NCBI GenBank assembly: GCA_022798035.1
Contig: JAAWLS010000044.1
Span: forward strand, 1 to 11,571
Origin: Lachnospiraceae bacterium
GTDB taxonomy: Bacteria > Bacillota > Clostridia > Lachnospirales > Lachnospiraceae
DNA length: 11,571 bases
Direction of reading: 5' to 3'
Every line of letters begins with the position of its first letter. Within the stretch, counting starts at the first letter, position 1. Below are positions 6,408 through 11,571 of the stretch, piece after piece. Under the pieces are notes generated by a model. It was not told the origin of the DNA, searched no databases, and saw nothing but the letters and a program-made list of their open reading frames with translations. The position numbers were made by a program, and so were the translations under genes.

Positions 6408-7358
6408 ATGAGTCAGTTTCAGGTGCGTACAGATTTGGCATTGGAAACTCGTGAGAAGTTTGAAGAGGACAATGTGGAAATCAAAGGAGTGCGGGTGGAA
6501 GAGGAATACCGCGAAGAGTCAGAGATTAAAATTACCACTATGGTGATTGAGACGGAGAACGGGGCAAAGACCATGGGAAAGCCAAAGGGAACTTACATTA
6601 CGATAGAGGCTGCAAATATGGATACCCAGGATGAGGACTACCATCGGGAAATTTCCATTGAATTGGCAAAAATCATACGAAAACTGCTGCCAAGTCCAAA
6701 AGAGTCTCTGTCTGTTCTTGTGGCAGGTCTGGGAAATCGGGAAGTGACGCCGGATGCATTGGGACCCAGGGTGGTGGACCATATGCTCATCACAAGGCAT
6801 GTGCTGAAGGAATTCGGCAAATATGCTTTTGGGGAAGAGGAAGTAAACGCAGTCAGCGGAATTGTTCCAGGCGTCATGGCCCAGACGGGAATGGAAAGCC
6901 AGGAAATTATCCGCGGCGTTGTGGAGGAGACGAAACCGGACGTGATGATTGCCATAGATGCTCTGGCGGCCAGAAGCACCAGAAGGTTAAGCCGTACGAT
7001 ACAGATTACGGACACGGGTATCAATCCGGGGTCCGGCGTGGGAAACCATCGTCACGGACTGTCAAAAAAAACGATGGGAATTCCCGTCATTGCAATCGGG
7101 GTGCCTACCGTGGTGGATGCGGCCACTATTGTGAATGATACCATGCATACGCTGATTCAAGCTATGGAGGAGAACAGCCATCTGCAGACCTTGAGTACAG
7201 GATTGAATGCATTGAACGATATGGAAAAATATGAATTGATTCGAGAGCTTTTGTCACCTCAGTTAAATACCATGTTTGTCACGCCCAAGGATATTGACGA
7301 GTCAGTCCGGCGTCTCAGCTACACCCTTTCGGAAGGATTAAATATTGCCTTTGCATAA
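6408..7358 (+). CDS. gpr: Germination protease (SASP-degrading aspartic endopeptidase, family A25)
   Basis: This 316-residue protein degrades the small acid-soluble proteins that coat spore DNA, releasing amino acids in the first minutes of germination. It is made as a zymogen in the forespore. It carries RTDLALE near the N-terminus (7-13), which corresponds to the region of the maturation cleavage in Bacillus Gpr, then VLVAGLGNREVTPDALGP (103-120) with Asp116, and IAIDALAARS (181-190) with Asp184. The two aspartates match the family's catalytic pair as I recall it. NPGSGVGNHR (206-215) and IPVIAIGVPTVVDAA are also typical. It is about 50 residues shorter than the B. subtilis enzyme, with a short stretch before RTDLA. 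It sits upstream of spoIIP as in Bacillus. The family is confined to endospore formers, so the host makes spores or recently did. Confidence 0.96.
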   Translation: MSQFQVRTDLALETREKFEEDNVEIKGVRVEEEYREESEIKITTMVIETENGAKTMGKPKGTYITIEAANMDTQDEDYHREISIELAKIIRKLLPSPKESLSVLVAGLGNREVTPDALGPRVVDHMLITRHVLKEFGKYAFGEEEVNAVSGIVPGVMAQTGMESQEIIRGVVEETKPDVMIAIDALAARSTRRLSRTIQITDTGINPGSGVGNHRHGLSKKTMGIPVIAIGVPTVVDAATIVNDTMHTLIQAMEENSHLQTLSTGLNALNDMEKYELIRELLSPQLNTMFVTPKDIDESVRRLSYTLSEGLNIAFA

Positions 7359-7381
7359 ATGTTTTCGTACAGGCATATATT
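7353..7381 (+). promoter_or_regulatory. Candidate sigma-E promoter for spoIIP
   Basis: GCATAAA at 7353-7359 overlaps the gpr TAA stop. After a 14-nt spacer comes CATATATT at 7374-7381. This resembles the mother-cell sigma-E pattern, roughly GHATATT-N14-CATACANT, with 5/7 and 7/8 matches by eye. Transcription would start near 7388, just ahead of the spoIIP ribosome binding site. B. subtilis spoIIP is known to be sigma-E controlled. Confidence 0.55.
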
Positions 7382-7400
7382 TAATTATTCGCAAATGGTT

Positions 7401-7417
7401 AAAGGGAAAAGAATTTG
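7401..7417 (+). promoter_or_regulatory. Ribosome binding site and TTG start of spoIIP
   Basis: AAAGGG at 7401-7406 lies 8 nt before TTG at 7415. The next in-frame start, ATG at 7427, has an AGGA only 3 nt away, which is too close, so TTG is preferred. Both starts give the same domains. Confidence 0.6.
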
Positions 7418-8692
7418 ACAGGAAAAATGAAAAGAAGCTTTAGGAAAAGAAAGAAAAAATCAGGAAAATATATACGGGAGGTTTTGTGCGGCCTGAGTCT
7501 CCTGTTTGTACTGGTGTGCTATCAGAATATGTCAGAGACGGGAAAAGCGCCTGCATGGGAGCAGATAGGCGCTTTTCTTAAAGAAAGCATTGCCCAGAAA
7601 GCATGGGAAAATTGCATGATGGTGATGGCGGCAGAAGAAAAAGAGGAGGAATCCCTCTCTCTTGCCGGATATGTCAGAAAGAAATTGGAAAATTTCTATC
7701 CTATCTGTAGTTTTAAGGAAAACTGGTCAGAGTATGATACCCAGGTGGAGAGCGATTTGACCTACGAACTTCTGGCGGAAAATGAACAGAAGCTGGAGAA
7801 AGAAAAGCAAAAGAAAGAGCAGAAGGAAAAAGAGAAGGAAGAGAAAGAAAAAGAGAAACAGGAGAAGGAGAAAAAGAAAAAGGAGAAGCAGAAGAAAGAA
7901 CAGAAAAAGGAGAAAGAGAAAAATTCTGGAAAAACCGAAATTTCCAGAGAGAAACTAAAAGATTTTGACTATCTGGTACAGAATTTTTATCAAATTGACC
8001 GGACGACTACCGTAGACAGCAGCCAGCTGAATATCGAGGCTCTTCTGGGAAAAAATATGAAGCTGGAAGGTGGAAATGAGGACGTGCAAATCTTGATTTA
8101 TCACACTCATTCCCAGGAAGGGTATGCAGATTCAACTCCTGGAGATGCCGGCAGCAGCGTGGTGGGAGTGGCGGAAAAACTGACGGAACTGTTGAGAGAT
8201 AAATATGGATTTAACGTACTGCATCATACAGGAGAATACGATGTGAAAGACAGAGATAATGCCTATTCTTATGCGGGGCCGGCTCTGGAACAGATTTTGG
8301 CGGAGCATCCCAGCATTGAGGTGGTGATTGATTTGCACAGAGACGGCGTAGCGGATACAACCCATCTGGTATCAGAAGTAAATGGGAAGCAGACAGCTCA
8401 GATTATGTTTTTCAACGGACTGAGCAGGACTACGGCAAACGGAGATATCTCTTATCTGGCGAATCCGTATCTGGCTGACAATCTCGCTTTTTCTTTTCAG
8501 CTGAAGCTGGCGGCAGAGGAATATTATCCGGGGTTTGCCCGCTCCAACTATTTAAAAGGATATCGCTATAATCTCCATTATCGTCCTAAGAGCCTGCTGG
8601 TGGAAGTTGGGGCCCAGACGAATACATTAGAGGAAGCCATGAACGCTATGGAACCTCTTGCAGATATTTTACATAGAGTACTTGCGCCTTAA
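7415..8692 (+). CDS. spoIIP: Stage II sporulation protein P (peptidoglycan amidase/endopeptidase)
   Basis: This 425-residue membrane-anchored cell-wall hydrolase acts with SpoIID and SpoIIM to thin septal peptidoglycan and drive engulfment of the forespore. It has a basic N-terminus, one membrane helix (about residues 22-36) and a linker. A striking Lys/Glu-rich segment covers about residues 125-169 (nt 7787-7921) with almost no other residues except Gln. The catalytic domain runs from about residue 225 to 425 and contains ILIYHTHSQEGY (His230, His232, Glu235), VVIDLHRDG (His308) and SLLVEVGAQTNT (Glu397), the likely zinc and catalytic residues. The order gpr-spoIIP is the same as in B. subtilis. 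A candidate sigma-E promoter lies in the 56-bp gap from gpr. The K/E tract is longer than in the SpoIIP proteins I know and probably forms an extended helix across the wall space (inference). Confidence 0.94.
   Translation: MTGKMKRSFRKRKKKSGKYIREVLCGLSLLFVLVCYQNMSETGKAPAWEQIGAFLKESIAQKAWENCMMVMAAEEKEEESLSLAGYVRKKLENFYPICSFKENWSEYDTQVESDLTYELLAENEQKLEKEKQKKEQKEKEKEEKEKEKQEKEKKKKEKQKKEQKKEKEKNSGKTEISREKLKDFDYLVQNFYQIDRTTTVDSSQLNIEALLGKNMKLEGGNEDVQILIYHTHSQEGYADSTPGDAGSSVVGVAEKLTELLRDKYGFNVLHHTGEYDVKDRDNAYSYAGPALEQILAEHPSIEVVIDLHRDGVADTTHLVSEVNGKQTAQIMFFNGLSRTTANGDISYLANPYLADNLAFSFQLKLAAEEYYPGFARSNYLKGYRYNLHYRPKSLLVEVGAQTNTLEEAMNAMEPLADILHRVLAP
7787..7921 (+). repeat. Purine-rich low-complexity tract within spoIIP
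   Basis: About 135 bases are almost wholly A and G on the plus strand, interrupted mainly by C in Gln codons. It consists of degenerate AAG/GAA/GAG repeats encoding the Lys/Glu linker of SpoIIP. Such tracts can change length by slippage. Confidence 0.85.
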
Positions 8693-8747
8693 CCAGCCGT
8701 GCCGGGGCCGGAAGGCGGGAAAAAGACCATGGAGGAAAACAGGGAAA

Positions 8748-9638
8748 ATGCAAATGATGGATTGGAATCAGTTGAAAGACAGAGACAGAAATCAGTGGGA
8801 AGAGCTTTTGCTGCAGTCTATGCAAAAGTTAGACCCGGTTTACTGGTCTGGGGTGAAACTGGCGGAGGACAGTCTCTACGGGGCCTTTCATCTTCATGAG
8901 GGACAGAAAGGAGAGAACCAGCTGATTCGGGTGTCTTTTTTGCTGAACCAGCAGGATTTTATACTGGTAATCCTGAAAGATGACAATGGCATATTGCAGA
9001 AAACAGGAGATACGGGAAAAAAAGAGGAGCGGACAGATGGAAAAGGGACGGACATGGAAGAAGGTTTGGAAGCGCTGTTTGAAGGAATTTTAAAGAGAGG
9101 ACAGCAGAAAGTAGAGCAGATGGAAAAATATCTGATTGATGTGGAGCAGGAAATTGTGAAAGGGAAGATTAACCGGAACCGGAATCAGACAATTTTTGAG
9201 TGCAAGCGGACCCTTGCAGTGTGGAAAAACGACTATGGGCAGTTTTTAAATCTGGTGGAAGGAATCAACGGACTGGAACAGAAAAAGAGAGAAGATAAGG
9301 GGCAGGTTCTGAGGGAGGAATCTGCCTGTTATTTTCGTGTCTATGAGAACAAAATGAGACGTCTGACGGAAGAGACACAGTTTCTGTATGAGGAATTAGT
9401 GCATATCCGGGAAGCGCTGGACGCGGCGCTTTCCTATGAACAGAACAGAATTATGAAAGTGTTTACCACAGTGACTACCGTGTTTATGCCCTTGTCTTTG
9501 ATTGCCGGCTGGTACGGAATGAATTTTGCCTGGATGCCGGAGCTGCAGTGGCGCTACGGTTATCTGTGCGTGGGCGTTTTAAGCGTTTTAGTGGTCTTGG
9601 TGTGCATTTGGTTTTTTAAAAAGAAAAAATTGTTTTAA
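8748..9638 (+). CDS. CorA-family divalent metal ion transporter
   Basis: This 296-residue protein has the CorA hallmark YGMNF (Gly257-Met258-Asn259) followed by MPEL. The GMN motif sits between two C-terminal membrane helices (about 239-256 and 270-290), and the tail is basic (KKKK). Before it come long helices rich in charged residues (about 120-235), including RRLTEETQFLYEELVHIREALDAALSYEQNRIMKVFTTVTTV, the CorA stalk. The first ~110 residues are poorly conserved and contain a low-complexity charged stretch (GDTGKKEERTDGKG). CorA pentamers move Mg2+, Co2+ or Ni2+ down their gradient; the substrate here cannot be assigned. The frame runs open back to a TTG at 8658, but that start lacks a ribosome site and would overlap spoIIP. 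ATG 8748 follows GGAGGA at 8731-8736; ATG 8754 is also possible. The gene is 55 bp after spoIIP, so probably co-transcribed with it. Confidence 0.88.
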   Translation: MQMMDWNQLKDRDRNQWEELLLQSMQKLDPVYWSGVKLAEDSLYGAFHLHEGQKGENQLIRVSFLLNQQDFILVILKDDNGILQKTGDTGKKEERTDGKGTDMEEGLEALFEGILKRGQQKVEQMEKYLIDVEQEIVKGKINRNRNQTIFECKRTLAVWKNDYGQFLNLVEGINGLEQKKREDKGQVLREESACYFRVYENKMRRLTEETQFLYEELVHIREALDAALSYEQNRIMKVFTTVTTVFMPLSLIAGWYGMNFAWMPELQWRYGYLCVGVLSVLVVLVCIWFFKKKKLF

Positions 9639-9651
9639 AGGTAAAAAACCG

Positions 9652-9680
9652 TTGCGGATAAATACCTGAAAGTATATACT
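9652..9680 (+). promoter_or_regulatory. Putative sigma-A promoter of lepA
   Basis: TTGCGG at 9652-9657, a 17-nt spacer and TATACT at 9675-9680 give a good -10 and a moderate -35. The predicted start near 9687 leaves a leader of about 100 nt. No terminator hairpin is visible after the corA-like gene, so read-through into lepA may also occur. Confidence 0.5.
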
Positions 9681-9735
9681 GTATAGATAAAAGAAATTAC
9701 GATGTACTTTTGGAATTACCTTGCAGAATCGGGTG

Positions 9736-9748
9736 CAGAGAAACTCTG
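9736..9748 (+). other. Short hairpin in the lepA leader
   Basis: CAGAG (9736-9740) and CTCTG (9744-9748) form a 5-bp stem with a 3-nt loop, about 40 nt before the lepA start. No function is assigned. Confidence 0.3.
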
Positions 9749-9787
9749 AGAGTACAGGATGAAATACAGGAGGACTTTCAGGAAATT

Positions 9788-11571
9788 ATGGCAGCAGTGG
9801 ATAAAAGCAAAATCAGAAATTTTTGTATTATTGCGCATATAGACCATGGAAAATCGACATTGGCAGACCGGATTATTGAAAAGACCGGACTCTTAACCAG
9901 CCGGGAAATGCAGGCTCAGGTTTTAGATAACATGGATTTGGAGCGGGAGAGAGGCATTACCATCAAAGCCCAGGCAGTCCGTATTGTGTACAAGGCCAAA
10001 GATGGAGAAGAGTATATTTTCAACCTGATAGACACACCGGGACATGTGGATTTTAACTATGAGGTGTCCAGGAGTCTGGCAGCCTGTGACGGCGCGATTC
10101 TGGTAGTGGATGCAGCCCAGGGCATTGAGGCTCAGACATTGGCTAACGTTTACCTTGCTCTGGACCATGATTTGGACGTGCTTCCTGTCATCAATAAAAT
10201 AGATTTGCCCAGTGCGGAGCCGGAACGTGTCATCGAAGAGATTGAGGATGTGATTGGTCTGGAGGCTCAGGATGCACCTCAGATTTCGGCCAAGACGGGA
10301 TTGAATATTGAGGAGGTTTTAGAGCAGATTGTGGAGAAAATTCCGGCGCCGAAAGGAAGTGCAGACAATCCGCTTCAGGCCTTGATTTTCGACTCTCTGT
10401 ATGACTCCTACAAAGGCGTGATTGTATTCTGCCGGGTGAAAGAGGGAAGCGTAAGACCAGGCACCCGGATTCGGATGATGGCCACAGAGGCAGAGGCAGA
10501 TGTGGTGGAGGTAGGTTATTTTGGAGCCGGCCAGTTCATTCCCTGTGAAGAATTGACGGCTGGAATGGTGGGATATATTACTGCCAGCCTGAAAAATGTC
10601 AGGGACACCCAGGTGGGCGATACCGTGACAGATGCAAACCACCCATGCAGTGAACCTCTGCCGGGATATAAAAAAGTCAATCCTATGGTGTACTGCGGCA
10701 TGTATCCGGCTGACGGAGCCAAGTACCCGGACTTGCGGGATGCGCTGGAGAAACTTCAGTTAAACGATGCAGCCCTGCAGTTTGAGCCGGAGACTTCCAT
10801 TGCTCTGGGATTTGGTTTTCGGTGCGGCTTTTTAGGTTTGCTGCATCTGGAGATTATCCAGGAGCGCTTGGAACGGGAATACAATTTAGACCTTGTGACT
10901 ACTGCGCCGGGAGTTATCTACAAAGTCCACAAAACCAACGGGGAAGTCATTGAACTGACGAACCCTTCCAATCTTCCGGACCCTGCAGAGATTGAATATA
11001 TGGAGGAACCTATCGTCAGTGCGGAAATTATGGTGACTAGCGATTTTATCGGAGCCATTATGGACTTGTGTCAGGAACGGCGGGGAACTTACATCAGCAT
11101 GGAATATATGGAGGAGACAAGAGCTCTCTTAAAATATGATTTGCCTTTGAATGAGATTATTTATGATTTTTTTGATGCCTTGAAATCACGCTCCAGAGGA
11201 TATGCCTCTTTTGACTATGAGATGAAGGGGTACGAACGCTCAGAGCTGGTGAAACTGGATATTTTAATTAATAAAGAAGAAGTGGACGCACTGTCTTTTA
11301 TTGTCCACAGTGGGACAGCCTATGAGCGGGGCAGGAAAATGTGTGAGAAATTAAAAGAGGAGATACCAAGGCATCTCTTTGAAATTCCCATTCAGGCGGC
11401 CATTGGCAGTAAAGTGATTGCAAGAGAGACCGTAAAGGCCATGCGCAAAGACGTACTTGCAAAATGTTACGGCGGCGATATCAGCAGAAAGCGGAAATTG
11501 TTAGAGAAGCAGAAAGAGGGAAAGAAGCGGATGCGCCAAATCGGAAATGTGGAAATTCCTCAAAAAGCCTT
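9788..11571 (+). CDS. lepA: Translation elongation factor 4 (LepA), 3' end missing
   Basis: 594 complete codons are seen and the frame is still open at the window edge, ending at IPQKA. Compared with the usual ~600-residue LepA, only about ten residues and the stop are missing. This GTPase binds the ribosome and affects initiation and elongation, classically described as back-translocation. All G motifs are present: AHIDHGKST (16-24), RGIT (55-58), DTPGH (82-86), NKID (136-139) and SAKT (167-170). The later EF-G-like domains include [15 protein letters not shown]. The LepA-specific C-terminal domain includes [45 protein letters not shown]. The start ATG gives [23 protein letters not shown], typical for the family. 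The best Shine-Dalgarno, AGGAGG at 9768-9773, is 14 nt away, but a closer AGGAAA at 9780-9785 exists. hemN and hrcA often follow lepA in Bacillota. Confidence 0.97.
   Translation, partial: MAAVDKSKIRNFCIIAHIDHGKSTLADRIIEKTGLLTSREMQAQVLDNMDLERERGITIKAQAVRIVYKAKDGEEYIFNLIDTPGHVDFNYEVSRSLAACDGAILVVDAAQGIEAQTLANVYLALDHDLDVLPVINKIDLPSAEPERVIEEIEDVIGLEAQDAPQISAKTGLNIEEVLEQIVEKIPAPKGSADNPLQALIFDSLYDSYKGVIVFCRVKEGSVRPGTRIRMMATEAEADVVEVGYFGAGQFIPCEELTAGMVGYITASLKNVRDTQVGDTVTDANHPCSEPLPGYKKVNPMVYCGMYPADGAKYPDLRDALEKLQLNDAALQFEPETSIALGFGFRCGFLGLLHLEIIQERLEREYNLDLVTTAPGVIYKVHKTNGEVIELTNPSNLPDPAEIEYMEEPIVSAEIMVTSDFIGAIMDLCQERRGTYISMEYMEETRALLKYDLPLNEIIYDFFDALKSRSRGYASFDYEMKGYERSELVKLDILINKEEVDALSFIVHSGTAYERGRKMCEKLKEEIPRHLFEIPIQAAIGSKVIARETVKAMRKDVLAKCYGGDISRKRKLLEKQKEGKKRMRQIGNVEIPQKA

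Noticed and set aside
8658..8747. Upstream TTG start for the CorA-family gene, overlapping spoIIP by 35 bp
   Set aside because: There is no Shine-Dalgarno before 8658 and the extra 30 residues do not look like CorA. ATG 8748 has GGAGGA upstream.
9759..9842. 27-codon frame overlapping the lepA start in another frame
   Set aside because: It lacks a clear ribosome site and recognisable product. It is mentioned only as possible interference with lepA initiation.

Overview
The window looks like chromosomal core DNA from a spore-forming member of the Clostridia, most likely Lachnospiraceae-like. That placement is inferred from gene content (gpr, spoIIP, a GerMN lipoprotein), moderate GC, strong GGAGG-type ribosome binding sites and gene order. 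The order comEC - holA - rpsT(-) - gpr - spoIIP - [corA-like] - lepA matches the order I recall for Bacillus subtilis (comEC - yqeN - rpsT - gpr - spoIIP - yqxA - lepA). Two things differ. A two-component histidine kinase and a GerMN lipoprotein sit upstream of comEC, and a CorA-family transporter gene occupies the yqxA position.

Layout. 1-4557: a tight plus-strand cluster of a histidine kinase (5' end cut by the window), a double-GerMN lipoprotein and ComEC. The lipoprotein and comEC genes overlap by 8 bp, and comEC starts with GTG. 4558-4682: a short promoter/leader region with a TTGACA box embedded in the comEC stop, an 18/20 direct repeat and an imperfect hairpin. 4683-5657: holA. 5658-5883: a convergent intergenic region with a 24-bp perfect inverted repeat acting as a bidirectional terminator, plus two smaller hairpins. 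5884-6147: rpsT on the minus strand, starting with TTG and preceded by a near-consensus sigma-A promoter. 6148-6407: a divergent intergenic region with a large hairpin that reads as a terminator on the minus strand. 6408-9638: gpr, spoIIP (TTG start, with a candidate sigma-E promoter overlapping the gpr stop) and the corA-like gene. 9639-9787: lepA promoter and leader. 9788-11571: lepA, missing only its last few codons.

How the genes fit together. The window mixes housekeeping functions (replication clamp loading, ribosomal protein S20, the translation GTPase LepA) with sporulation functions (SpoIIP for engulfment and Gpr for SASP degradation at germination), DNA uptake (ComEC) and an envelope signalling pair (kinase plus lipoprotein). 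I see no mobile element, CRISPR array, tRNA or rRNA. No wholly new system is evident. The most interesting material is in the intergenic regulatory DNA and the kinase-lipoprotein pairing.
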